From assembly GCA_028821475.1 (NCBI GenBank), contig JAPPGB010000129.1, positions 1-64,000 of the forward strand: a stretch of DNA of 64,000 nt, read 5' to 3'. A program made the position numbers and the translations under genes. This stretch comes from Spirochaetaceae bacterium. Lineage in GTDB: Bacteria > Spirochaetota > Spirochaetia > SZUA-6 > Bin103. Within the stretch, counting starts at the first letter, position 1. Every line of letters begins with the position of its first letter. A model generated the notes under the pieces. That model did no database searches, was not told the origin of the DNA, and saw only the letters and a program-made list of their open reading frames with translations. Shown in pieces: positions 18,440 through 26,284 of the stretch.

Positions 18440-19839
18440 AACTCGTCTACCTGGGCGACGACGTCACCGGGACCGTCTCCGTCGCGGAGGCGTTCTGCGA
18501 GTCCGGAGTGCGCAGCGTCGTGTTCCTGCAACCCCCGACCGCGGAGGATCTCACCGCGCGATTCTCCGGCGTCGTCGCCGCAGGAGTAGCCAGTGGCACC
18601 CGGAGCATGCCGCCTGACGCCCTCCGCCATGAAGTGCGCCGCATTGCGCGCAGCCTGGCGGAGCTCGGTCCGGAGTTGTTCCTCTACAAGGTCTGTTCCA
18701 CCTTCGACTCGTCGCCGGACACCGGCAGCATCGGTGCAGCCCTGGAGGAGTTGGCGTCCCTGTTTCCGTCGCGGGTGGTGCCGGTGTACCCGGCGGCGCC
18801 GCGCTTTGGCCGCTACACCCTGTTCGGCAACCACTTCGCGGCGCTCTGGGATGAGGTGCTGCGGCTCGACCGCCACCCGTCGCTGGCCCAGCATCCGTCA
18901 ACTCCCATGCAGGAGGCCGACCTGCGGCGCCATCTTGCCGCGCAGACCGGCCTGCGCCAGCGCCTGGCTGACGTACGCACGGTTGCGGCGGGCCCCGACC
19001 AACTCACCGCCGCCTACGTGGGCGGTGGCGCGGACGGCGACCTCGTTGTCACCGATTCCCTGACGGCGCAACACGTCGACACGGTCGGCGAGGCGGTGTG
19101 GCGGTTGGTCGAGTCGGAGCAGACCAGGCTGGTGTGCGCCTCGCAGGAGCTGGTGCTCGGTCTGGTTGCGGCGTGGCGGCGGCGCGGATTCTCGCTGCGC
19201 CAGCGCCTCCCGGACCCGCCGGTGCCGGCGCCGCGAGCGCTGCTTGCCGTGTCCGGCAGCGGCGCACTGCAGACGGAACACCAGATCCAGCGTGCCGTGG
19301 ATGGGGGTTTTCGCGAGATCGCGCTGCAGACGCCCGGGCTGGCCGCGACCACCTGGAACGCTGAAGTGGCGCGGGTGACCCGGCAAGCCGGAGCCCTGCT
19401 GGCGTCAGGGACCTCCGTGGTCGTGCACACCGCACGGGGACCGAATGACCCGCGCATCCCGGCGACCCGCGCCGCCGCCGGGGGCAGCGCGACGCGGCGC
19501 CTGGGAGAAACCGCGGCGCGCCTCATCCGCGACCTGGTGGCCGGCGGTCAGGCCCCCCGCCTCGCCTTGCTCGGCGGCGACTTCTCCGGCGCAGTGCTGC
19601 GGGCGCTGCAGGCCACGGCGCTGGAGATCGCGCATACGTTCGCAACGTCGGCGCCGGTTACCTATCTGCATAGCAATGACCGTGAGCTGGACGGCTTGCA
19701 GGTGGGCCTCAAGGGCGGCCAGGCGGGGAGTCCGGACTGGCTGCTGGACGTTGCCCGCCAACCGATAGCCTCCGCGCGCCGGCGCATCCCGGCCTGGGAT
19801 CACGCGCCGGCAGATCCGTCCAGGCGCAGCACGGAGTAG
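18436..19839 (+). CDS. oiaK: 3-oxo-isoapionate kinase, DUF1537 family
   Basis: The protein has 467 residues and starts at GTG 18436, in a GTGA overlap with oiaX. The N-terminal domain begins KLVYLGDDVTGTVSVAEAF, the substrate-binding part of four-carbon acid sugar kinases. The C-terminal nucleotide-binding domain carries LALLGGDFSGAVLRAL and the GLQVGLKGGQAGSPDWL end. It should phosphorylate 3-oxo-isoapionate for OiaX. The last 40 bp overlap the convergent apnL gene. The usual ADDLTG motif is GDDVTG here. Confidence 0.82.
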   Translation: MKLVYLGDDVTGTVSVAEAFCESGVRSVVFLQPPTAEDLTARFSGVVAAGVASGTRSMPPDALRHEVRRIARSLAELGPELFLYKVCSTFDSSPDTGSIGAALEELASLFPSRVVPVYPAAPRFGRYTLFGNHFAALWDEVLRLDRHPSLAQHPSTPMQEADLRRHLAAQTGLRQRLADVRTVAAGPDQLTAAYVGGGADGDLVVTDSLTAQHVDTVGEAVWRLVESEQTRLVCASQELVLGLVAAWRRRGFSLRQRLPDPPVPAPRALLAVSGSGALQTEHQIQRAVDGGFREIALQTPGLAATTWNAEVARVTRQAGALLASGTSVVVHTARGPNDPRIPATRAAAGGSATRRLGETAARLIRDLVAGGQAPRLALLGGDFSGAVLRALQATALEIAHTFATSAPVTYLHSNDRELDGLQVGLKGGQAGSPDWLLDVARQPIASARRRIPAWDHAPADPSRRSTE

Positions 19840-21692
19840 GCAGGCAGCTCGAACTCGGGGTGCTGTACGGCGCCGGCCTCGGCGTGGAAGCCTTCCGGAT
19901 CCGCGGCTGCCGCACGCGCAACCGCTGCGTCCAGCCGCCGTCCGCGCCAGCGCAGGGGCGTGCGCCCGGACAACCGCACCTGCTGCGACGAGTTTGAGAG
20001 GTTTCCCAGCAGGATCCTGACGCCATGCGCGGTTCGCAGCGCGACGCCGCAAATGGCCTCGGGCAGGCTCGAGGTGAGCCGCAGCACGGGAGCATCGGCG
20101 TTGCCGGACAGATCGCGCAGCACGTGAAACGTCGGAAACACGCCGCCAGGCCATGCGGCGACCGGTCCCGCGCGCGCGGGACTCCCCTGCCGGGACATGA
20201 TGCCGAGCCAGCCGCTCAACTGAAAGTAGGTCACGCACGCGGCGCCTGCCGCGGCGAGCGCGCCGACGCTGCCCGCCGTCCAGGCCGCACACCAGAGGCT
20301 CGGCTGACGCGGGTCGACCTGCCGTGGGAGCTGTCCAGGGGCCGGGGGCGGCTCGGCCGCGGTGGCGTTGGGATTCTCCCGCATGCGCAGCGTCACCGGG
20401 GTCACGGCCACCGGTGCGCCCCGTGCCAGTCGCCGCGCGCTGCGCACCACGTCCCCCTGCGCGCTGATGGTCTCTGCCATCGATGCGTCGTCAAAGGCAT
20501 GCACCTGCGGGTTGATGCTGAAGCACACGCCGTCCAGGCAGTCCAGCGGCGGCCGGTTGCGGTTCAGCTCGGTGAAGAAGTGGCGCGACCCGACGAACAC
20601 CGGAGCAGGTGCGCCGCCGCCTGCGTGGCCGCGCACCTGCTCCGCTGCGGCGCGGGCGCCCACCTTCGCATCCACGATCCACCGCGCCAGCGGGGTGTGC
20701 GCCCCAACCCGGCGCACCTGTTCAGCCAGGGGGTGATCCGGGATGTCGTTGCTGACGGCTGCCTCGGCCGGCACCCCCAGCGCCGCCGCCATCGCGAGCT
20801 GCGCCGGACGGGGGGCGACGCGCAGGTGCGCGAGCTGCAGCGCCGAGCATCGCGCAAGCTCCTGACTGGTGAGCGTGTAGTCGTCACCGTCGGCTCCCAC
20901 TCCGAGCCGTGGGAGTCGCCCCACGGCGCCGCCAAGCCGCACCTCGACCACCGCTGTGCCGGTGCTCGCAACCCGGCGCGAACGCCGCGGCTCCTCCACG
21001 GTGATCCGCACCACCTGGCGAACCCGGGTTCCCGCCGGCACCTCGACCGGAAACGGCTCCGCCAACGGCGTACAGTAGGTCTTGTACGAGGCGTCCGTCC
21101 AGTTGCGCTGGTCCTCCGTCTCGAACTCGTCGCCGCTCATCTCCACGGTGACGAACGTCGACGGCAACGGTTCGTGGGTGATGCTGCGCAGGTTCAGGAA
21201 CGGCTGGTTGGGCGCCACGTGGCGCGGGAAATGGCTCTCGGTGATGCGTCCATCGGTGTGCGCTACCGTGCACGCCTGCCCGGCACACGCGGGCGGATGC
21301 AGCACGCAGAACCCGATCCGGTTGCGCAGGAAGCCGCTGTGGGCCTCTCCGTCGAAGCTGAACGTCAGGGAGCGCGCCGTCGCCTCGACCCGGCCCTGCC
21401 AGGAGAAGGCGATTCCCGGCGCCTGATGATCGACCCGGAACTCAACCGTGAACGTCTCGCCGCTGGTGTGGACGTGGAGGTCGTGCACGCTGGCCGGCAC
21501 GGTACCCCAGTTGCGATCGCGTACCGCGGCGTAGATGCCGCGCACCACTTCGACGCCGCGGAAGCGTATCCAACGCACCGCCTGCTCCTGGAACGCGCAC
21601 CCGAGGGGGCCCGCGCTCAGCACCAGCGGGGGCGGCTGCGCGGAAGCGCGGCCGGTCTGGACCTCCAGCTCCGTCAGGTCACCGGCGCTCAC
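19800..21692 (-). CDS. apnL: D-apionate lactonase
   Basis: The protein has 630 residues, the usual size of ApnL. The N-terminal beta-rich domain contains EVVRGIYAAVRDRNWGTVPA, which I recognise from apionate lactonases. The middle domain has FVGSRHFFTELNRNRPP and GVCFSINPQVHAFDDASMAE, and the C-terminus is another beta domain ending in SVLRLDGS. It hydrolyses D-apionolactone to D-apionate before ApnO. It is convergent with oiaK and divergent from the BKACE gene, so regulation may be shared with the latter. Confidence 0.8.
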   Translation of the reverse strand: MSAGDLTELEVQTGRASAQPPPLVLSAGPLGCAFQEQAVRWIRFRGVEVVRGIYAAVRDRNWGTVPASVHDLHVHTSGETFTVEFRVDHQAPGIAFSWQGRVEATARSLTFSFDGEAHSGFLRNRIGFCVLHPPACAGQACTVAHTDGRITESHFPRHVAPNQPFLNLRSITHEPLPSTFVTVEMSGDEFETEDQRNWTDASYKTYCTPLAEPFPVEVPAGTRVRQVVRITVEEPRRSRRVASTGTAVVEVRLGGAVGRLPRLGVGADGDDYTLTSQELARCSALQLAHLRVAPRPAQLAMAAALGVPAEAAVSNDIPDHPLAEQVRRVGAHTPLARWIVDAKVGARAAAEQVRGHAGGGAPAPVFVGSRHFFTELNRNRPPLDCLDGVCFSINPQVHAFDDASMAETISAQGDVVRSARRLARGAPVAVTPVTLRMRENPNATAAEPPPAPGQLPRQVDPRQPSLWCAAWTAGSVGALAAAGAACVTYFQLSGWLGIMSRQGSPARAGPVAAWPGGVFPTFHVLRDLSGNADAPVLRLTSSLPEAICGVALRTAHGVRILLGNLSNSSQQVRLSGRTPLRWRGRRLDAAVARAAAADPEGFHAEAGAVQHPEFELPAYSVLRLDGSAGA

Positions 21693-21783
21693 GAGGTCTC
21701 CTCACCGAACCTGTCCAGCGAAGCGAGCTCACGACGGTCTTCGCCTATCCTATTACATTCGCAACGCCCTGGGGAGGACCTGA

Positions 21784-22611
21784 ATGGACGAGTTGATCAT
21801 CGCGGTTGCACCGTACCCGAGCGAGAAGCAGGTCGAGCGCTTCCCCGGCACACTCGACGTGCCTGACGAGCTCATCCGCTGCTACGACGCGGGTGCCTCC
21901 ATCGGGCACCTGCACGTTCGCGATGCGAACGGCGTCCAGACCCCGGATACCGCGCTGTTCGAGGAGCAGGTTGGTACCGTCCATGCGCGGTGCCCGCTGA
22001 TCATCGAAGGCTCCACGGGCGGGACGCCGGAGAACACGCGCGCGGAGCGTTGCGTGTCCTACCGTGTAGAAGGGGTCGAGGTCGGCTCATTGAACCTGGG
22101 CTCCGTGAACATGTACGGCGCGGTGTTCGCCAACCCGGTGGACGAGATCGACTATTATCTGGGCGAGCTCACCGCCCGGAACCTGAAGCCGTACCTGGAT
22201 TGCTTCGACCTGTCCCACGTCGCCCGGGTCCAGGAGCTTGCCGCGGGCGGCCGGTTGCAGTCGCCGCACCTGTTCGGCCTCGTGCTCGGGTTCCCTGACT
22301 CGTTGCCGTACGAAGACCGCTACCTGGATGCCCTGGTGGCCAACCTGCCCGCCGACTCGCTGTGGGTATTGCATCGCTACCATGCGCCCGGCGCCGCCGG
22401 CTTCATGCGTGCCCTGGAGCGCGGCGGGCATGTCCGGGTCGGCTACGAGGACGGACCGTTTCTCGCCGACGGTGAACGCGCACGCTCCAACGCCGAACTG
22501 GTCGAGGAAGCCGCCGCGCTGGCGCGATCGGTCGGCCGCACGGTCGTCGGCCCGGAACGCGCCCGCGAGTTGCTGGGACTCCCGGCCCTGGAAACGAGTT
22601 CCACCCGCTGA
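21784..22611 (+). CDS. Beta-keto acid cleavage enzyme (BKACE, DUF849)
   Basis: The protein has 275 residues. The zinc-binding pair is in IGHLHVRDANG, and the third ligand lies in VRVGYEDGPFL, both BKACE hallmarks. ELIIAVAPYPSEKQ replaces the usual N-terminal strand. GGAGG lies just upstream of ATG 21784. BKACEs split a beta-keto acid with acetyl-CoA into an acyl-CoA and acetoacetate. It shares a 91-bp divergent promoter region with apnL, and 3-oxo-isoapionate is itself a beta-keto acid, so a link to this pathway is plausible but unproven. Confidence 0.85.
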   Translation: MDELIIAVAPYPSEKQVERFPGTLDVPDELIRCYDAGASIGHLHVRDANGVQTPDTALFEEQVGTVHARCPLIIEGSTGGTPENTRAERCVSYRVEGVEVGSLNLGSVNMYGAVFANPVDEIDYYLGELTARNLKPYLDCFDLSHVARVQELAAGGRLQSPHLFGLVLGFPDSLPYEDRYLDALVANLPADSLWVLHRYHAPGAAGFMRALERGGHVRVGYEDGPFLADGERARSNAELVEEAAALARSVGRTVVGPERARELLGLPALETSSTR

Positions 22612-22781
22612 AGCGGATCGGTTACGGGACCGGTACCGTCTGGTCCAACCACCACCGCTCGGGTGGGTGGGCCGAGATCTCAGGATGCCCGAATCACGCC
22701 GATGCAGTGGGCGTAACCCCAGCGTAACCCCCGGTGGATATTGCGCGACGCCCGTTCTGTGCGTAAGGTCGGGGCACTACG
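22612..22781. other. Intergenic region with 10-bp direct repeats
   Basis: GCGTAACCCC occurs at 22710-22719 and 22721-22730, an 11-bp spacing that places both copies on one DNA face, 50-70 bp before the racemase gene. An imperfect CCACCACC/GGTGGGTGG hairpin near 22648-22670 may end BKACE transcription. Confidence 0.4.
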
Positions 22782-24293
22782 ATGACGTTCGCCCGCACGA
22801 TCCGGGTGGTGGAGACCCACACCGCCGGCATGCCCACGCGCATCGTCACCTCCGGCCTGCCGCCCGTCCCCGGCGCCACCATGGCAGAGCGGGCCGCGTG
22901 GCTGCGCGGCTGCGAGGAGATGACGGCAGTGGCGCGCATGCTGTGCCATGAGCCGCGCGGCCACTCGGGTCAGTTCGGGGCGCTGCTCACCCCGCCCACC
23001 GCGGCGGGGTCGGTTACCGGCGCGGTTTTCTTCTCGCCGGCCTGGAGTGCGGGCGGCTGCGGTCACGCCACCATCGCCATCGCCACCATGCTGGTGGAGA
23101 CCGGGGCGGTGGCCGGGCCGCTGCCGGTGGAGTTCGGCATCGACACCCCGTCCGGGACGGTGACCGCGCGGGTGCACGGTTCGGGCACCGAGGTCGAGTT
23201 CGTGGCGTTCCGGAACGTGCCGAGCTTCCTGTACCGGGCGGACCAGGTGATCGAGGTGCCGGGTGTCGGGGAAGTGCGCGCCGACGTGTGCTACGGCGGC
23301 AATCTGTACGCCTACGTGTGGGCGCCCGACCTGGGGATGCGGGTGCGCGCGGAGAACCTGCCGCGCTTGCAGCAGCTCGGCGGGGAGGTGCGCGAAGCGG
23401 TGATCGGGCAGGTGTCCCTCGACGACTTGCCGCCCGGCGTGCCGGCACGGGTCGGCGGGGTGATGTTTCGCGACGACCCGGAGCACCCCGAAGCCGACAT
23501 GAAGAACGTGCTGGCGGGCAGAGTGGGATTCGACCGCTCGCCGTGCGGCACCGGCACCAGCGGCTGGCTGGCCGCCCTGCACGCGCGCGGACGCCTGGCC
23601 GTGGGCGAGGAATTCGTGAACGAGAGCATTACCGGCGGCCTGTTTCGCGGCCGGGTGCTGGAGGCAACCTCGCGGGGAGCGTTCGAAGCGATCATCCCGG
23701 AAATCGCCGGCAGCGCCTTCATCACCGGCTTCCACGACTTCGTGCTCGATCCCCGCGATCCTTATCCCGGAGGCTTCGACTTCGGTGCCGGCCTGCCGGC
23801 GGCGCCGGAGACGACGGCCGCGCCGGCCGCGGGCGCGCGCGACAAGGTCAAGTTCTACCGCCTGGCGTGGGACGTGATCGGTTCCGAGTACGCCTCGCGT
23901 CACGAGCAGTACGAGCTGTTCTACGCCGGCGCGCCGTTCGTGACGCGCGCCCATTCGTTCCGCACCTTCGACTGGGACGGCGCCACCGGCCTGGTCGACG
24001 ACATGCTCGCCACCTACCGCCTGGAGGAGTCGCGCCGCCGCTACCTTCCATGGCATCTTCCGCATCGCGCCACCGCCCGACATCGACCTGGAGGAGTTCA
24101 TCGAAGGGGCGGTCGACATGCCGCTGCCGCACATCTTCACCATCGACATGATCCGCACGGCGCAGCGCCGCTCGGACCACGTGGTGCCGGCACCGTTCAT
24201 GGACGCGGTGAGCCAGGGCATCTCGTCGTTCAACACCGCCCCGCTTCCCGACCGACGACGCGGACTTCCGCCGGGCGGTACAGCACCTGGTGA
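22782..24293 (+). CDS. Proline racemase / hydroxyproline epimerase family protein with foreign C-terminal tail
   Basis: Residues 1-336 form a complete proline racemase family domain. Both catalytic cysteines are present: GGCGHATIAI (Cys93) and DRSPCGTGTSG (Cys255), as in proline racemase and 4-hydroxyproline 2-epimerase rather than the dehydratase, which has Thr at the second site. The family normally ends near GFHDFVLDPRDPYPGGF. Here the frame continues about 165 codons through a piece of a flavin monooxygenase gene and then out-of-frame sequence. The ribosome site is weak. The domain could still fold, but the tail may destabilise it. Confidence 0.75.
   Translation: MTFARTIRVVETHTAGMPTRIVTSGLPPVPGATMAERAAWLRGCEEMTAVARMLCHEPRGHSGQFGALLTPPTAAGSVTGAVFFSPAWSAGGCGHATIAIATMLVETGAVAGPLPVEFGIDTPSGTVTARVHGSGTEVEFVAFRNVPSFLYRADQVIEVPGVGEVRADVCYGGNLYAYVWAPDLGMRVRAENLPRLQQLGGEVREAVIGQVSLDDLPPGVPARVGGVMFRDDPEHPEADMKNVLAGRVGFDRSPCGTGTSGWLAALHARGRLAVGEEFVNESITGGLFRGRVLEATSRGAFEAIIPEIAGSAFITGFHDFVLDPRDPYPGGFDFGAGLPAAPETTAAPAAGARDKVKFYRLAWDVIGSEYASRHEQYELFYAGAPFVTRAHSFRTFDWDGATGLVDDMLATYRLEESRRRYLPWHLPHRATARHRPGGVHRRGGRHAAAAHLHHRHDPHGAAPLGPRGAGTVHGRGEPGHLVVQHRPASRPTTRTSAGRYSTW
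23829..24033 (+). pseudogene. Fragment of a 4-hydroxyphenylacetate 3-hydroxylase (HpaB) C-terminus
   Basis: In frame with the racemase, DKVKFYRLAWDVIGSEYASR followed by HEQYELFYAG and DMLATYRLEE matches the HpaB C-terminal pattern (LAWDxxGSExxxRHExYExxYxG). About 65 codons remain. There is no start and no HpaB N-terminal domain nearby. Confidence 0.7.
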
Positions 24294-24370
24294 ACCGCGA
24301 GACGCTTGCCCGCATCTACGCGATGGCCGAGGAGTCGTTCGTCACCATGTGGCCGTGGCCGGACTGCGGT
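24043..24370 (+). pseudogene. Fragment of a family-5 (oligopeptide) solute-binding protein
   Basis: FHGIFRIAPPPDIDLEEFIE and GISSFNTAP in one frame, then FPTDDADFRRAVQHLVNRET in the next, read as the middle of an SBP_bac_5 protein, where an fN motif precedes the RRAVxHLVNRE helix. One extra base near 24243 splits it. Both ends are missing. Confidence 0.6.
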
Positions 24371-24380
24371 TCGCTGGATG

Positions 24381-24482
24381 GTGGCCGGCACCATCGGCTA
24401 CCGCGGCCGCGACGTCCTGACCCTGAGTAGCCGCGAGTTGCGCCAGGTCCGCTGGAAGGAACTGTCCTACATCCCGCAGGGC
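24381..24482 (+). pseudogene. Fragment of an oligopeptide ABC ATPase (DppD/OppD type)
   Basis: AGTIGYRGRDVLTLSSRELR followed by WKELSYIPQG is the segment just before and at the Q-loop of oligopeptide transporter ATPases. Walker A, the signature and Walker B are absent. It is joined directly to the solute-binding-protein fragment, so an oligopeptide transporter operon probably collapsed here. Confidence 0.65.
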
Positions 24483-24506
24483 ACCGGCGGTCAGCACTCC
24501 AGTGGC

Positions 24507-24521
24507 GGGCGCGGCGCGCCC
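24507..24521. terminator. Hairpin between converging genes
   Basis: GGGCGC and GCGCCC enclose a GGC loop, 22 bp from the stop of the minus-strand gene that ends at 24544. It may terminate transcription from either side, although no T run is present. Confidence 0.4.
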
Positions 24522-24543
24522 GTCGGCGATGGCGGCGCGCGGT

Positions 24544-25521
24544 CTACCCCTCCGGCTCCACCGACACCACGATGGAGTCGAGGTAGAGGAAGCAGCGCTT
24601 GTCGGCGTTGGTCTCGATGCCGATGCCGAAGTTCAGCAGGCCGGCGCAGCGCTCGGTGGAGGCCCGGAAGCCGGTCAGCGGCGGGTCGAACACGTGCCGG
24701 CGCCCGGCGACGTCGAACTCCTTGCCGTGGCAATGCAGGTCCACGTACTCGTGGCGGGCGGTGTCGAAGGTGAAGCGCAGGTAGTGCCACTGGTACTTGG
24801 TGGGCGAGCGGTTGAAGCCCAGCTCCTGGTAGCCGTCCTCCAGGTCGGTGAACGGGCCGTCCTTGGTGCCCTTGGAGCCGCTGAAGTTGGCCTGCCAGCG
24901 CTGGATCAGCTTGCCGGCCTCGGCGTTGTGGTAACGCACCGACGGCCACCAGCGCACCGGCGGCTGCGGTGCGCCGCGCACGTTGCCCAGGTCCATCGCG
25001 TCCACGCTGAGGAACACGCTGCGCACGTCCAACTCGCCGAGGCGGAAGTCGGACGGCTCCGCCTTGTAGGTGAAGTAGCACTCGAAGCGCACCTTGCCGC
25101 GCCACGGCGAGGTGACCCGGCGCAGCGCCCAGCTATGGGTGCCGGCCAGCGGCGCGGTGGGAATCTTCAGCGCGTAGGTGCCGCGGAAGCTGCCCGAGGT
25201 GCCCACGTCCCAGGAGGTGAGCGTGCTCAGCATCGGCACCCCGCGCATGCCGGTGGGGGCGCGCCGGTCCACCCGCATGCTCGGGTCGGTACGCGACTGG
25301 GCGAGCATCTGGTCGAGCGGCTGGAAGTGGGGATCGCGGCCCGGGTAGTCGGAGTCGCCGTCGTAGTCGGGAAAGTAGGTCTGCCAGCCGTGGATGCCGG
25401 CGTCGAAGTCGCAGTGCATCAGCAGCCGCTCCAGCGGGTCGTAGCGCGACAGCAGAGGGTCGGCGCGCAGCAGTGCCTTGCGCAGCGCCTCGTCGTGACC
25501 TCGGTCAGCCAGCTCCGCCAT
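24544..25521 (-). CDS. Uncharacterised protein with beta-sandwich features
   Basis: The protein has 325 residues and no signal peptide. I do not recognise the family with certainty. Alternating strands rich in aromatic residues (SWALRRVTSPWRGKVRFECY, YQWHYLRFTFDTARHEYVDL) and a closing RCFLYLDSIVVSVEP resemble carbohydrate-binding or lectin-like beta-sandwich proteins. It ends 3 nt before the next gene on the same strand begins, so the two are probably one operon (the 116-residue gene first). Confidence 0.6.
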   Translation of the reverse strand: MAELADRGHDEALRKALLRADPLLSRYDPLERLLMHCDFDAGIHGWQTYFPDYDGDSDYPGRDPHFQPLDQMLAQSRTDPSMRVDRRAPTGMRGVPMLSTLTSWDVGTSGSFRGTYALKIPTAPLAGTHSWALRRVTSPWRGKVRFECYFTYKAEPSDFRLGELDVRSVFLSVDAMDLGNVRGAPQPPVRWWPSVRYHNAEAGKLIQRWQANFSGSKGTKDGPFTDLEDGYQELGFNRSPTKYQWHYLRFTFDTARHEYVDLHCHGKEFDVAGRRHVFDPPLTGFRASTERCAGLLNFGIGIETNADKRCFLYLDSIVVSVEPEG

Positions 25522-25524
25522 CCC

Positions 25525-25875
25525 CTACTCCTTCAACACCCAGTAGATGTCCACCAGCACCGCGGCCGAGCCGTCATCCGGGCCGCCGCTGACGGCGCCG
25601 GCCAGGCGCAGCCAGTTGCCGAAGCCGGCCAGGCTCAGGAAATGGCCGCCCGGCTCGCTGATGGCGGGAAACGCGTGCCCGAAGTCGATCCAGCGCACCC
25701 CGTCGGCGGAGATCTGTACCTGCAACTCCAGCCGCGGCGCCGGCCCGTGCACCTCGTGGCAATGGATCACCGCCAGCGCCTCGCGCGCCCATCCGGCCTC
25801 GTACGGCTCGGTCGCCACCGGGCCGTTGGCCTTGGCGGAGAAGATCTCCATCGCCGCGGTATGACTCTTGCGCAC
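25525..25875 (-). CDS. Uncharacterised small beta-rich protein
   Basis: The protein has 116 residues from GTG 25875, which has GGGAGG 4-5 nt upstream; the frame is open to 25986. The patterns LQVQISADGVRWIDFG, LSLAGFGNWLRLAGAVSG and AVLVDIYWVLKE suggest a single beta-sandwich domain of the kind seen in carbohydrate-binding or phage-tail-like proteins. There is no signal peptide. It lies 3 nt upstream of the 325-residue unknown gene and probably works with it. Confidence 0.6.
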   Translation of the reverse strand: MRKSHTAAMEIFSAKANGPVATEPYEAGWAREALAVIHCHEVHGPAPRLELQVQISADGVRWIDFGHAFPAISEPGGHFLSLAGFGNWLRLAGAVSGGPDDGSAAVLVDIYWVLKE

Positions 25876-26013
25876 CTGCCCTCCCCGGCGCCGCGCACCG
25901 TGCCGTGCCCTGTGCGACGCCCCCGTGCACGGCGTGGCCGCATGATATGCGCCGCACTCTCCAGCCGCAACAATGCAGTGCGTCATGGCTGGGCTGGACG
26001 CTGTACCCGCCGT

Positions 26014-26199
26014 TCAGGCGTGCTCCGTCGTTGCGACGCGTGCGATGCAGTGGAGGCGCATGACGTCGACCGGGGTGAGGACCTGGATCCCATCCCTGGG
26101 ATGGTCGCGCGTGTTGCGGGTCACGAGGATGCCGATCTCGTTGGCGAGCGCACACTCCCGTTGCAGCGCGTCCTCGAAGTCTCGATGTGGTCGAGCCAG
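26014..26199 (-). pseudogene. C-terminal remnant of a PIN-domain (VapC) toxin
   Basis: On the minus strand the reading HRDFEDALQRECALANEIGI then LVTRNTRDHP and VLTPVDVMRLH is the C-terminal third of a VapC-type PIN domain, including the distal DFEDA acidic site and the TRN motif. The front half is missing. Its upstream edge meets a 34-bp copy of internal AbiEi-like gene sequence. Confidence 0.65.
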
Positions 26200-26233
26200 G
26201 GCGCAGTGGCTTGCCCCCTTCAGCCGGAGCGGC
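26200..26233. repeat. 34-bp direct repeat, second copy at 27095-27128
   Basis: The 34 bases starting GGCGCAGTGGCTTG are identical at both places. The right copy is coding sequence (AQWLAPFSRSG) of the AbiEi-like gene. The left copy lies just upstream of that gene's promoter, at the broken edge of the PIN remnant, so it marks a rearrangement joint. Confidence 0.8.
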
Positions 26234-26241
26234 GGGCGGAT

Positions 26242-26284
26242 TTGCTTTCTTTCACCGGATTACTCATATTCATCATATGATGAA
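26242..26284 (+). promoter_or_regulatory. Promoter and start-codon palindrome of the AbiE-like operon
   Basis: TTGCTT (26242-26247) and CATATT (26265-26270) are 17 bp apart, so transcription should begin at about ATG 26277, giving a leaderless message. The perfect 16-bp palindrome TTCATCATATGATGAA (26269-26284) overlaps the end of the -10 and the start codons. AbiEi antitoxins repress their own promoter, so this is a likely autoregulatory site. Confidence 0.6.

Noticed and set aside
24118-24420. A small independent gene in the fragment region
   Set aside because: The sequence reads as the inner part of an oligopeptide-binding protein with both ends missing, so it is a remnant.
26187-26276. 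Upstream extension of the AbiEi-like protein
   Set aside because: The extra 30 codons cover the promoter and palindrome and begin in the 34-bp repeat scar, so ATG 26277 is the better start.
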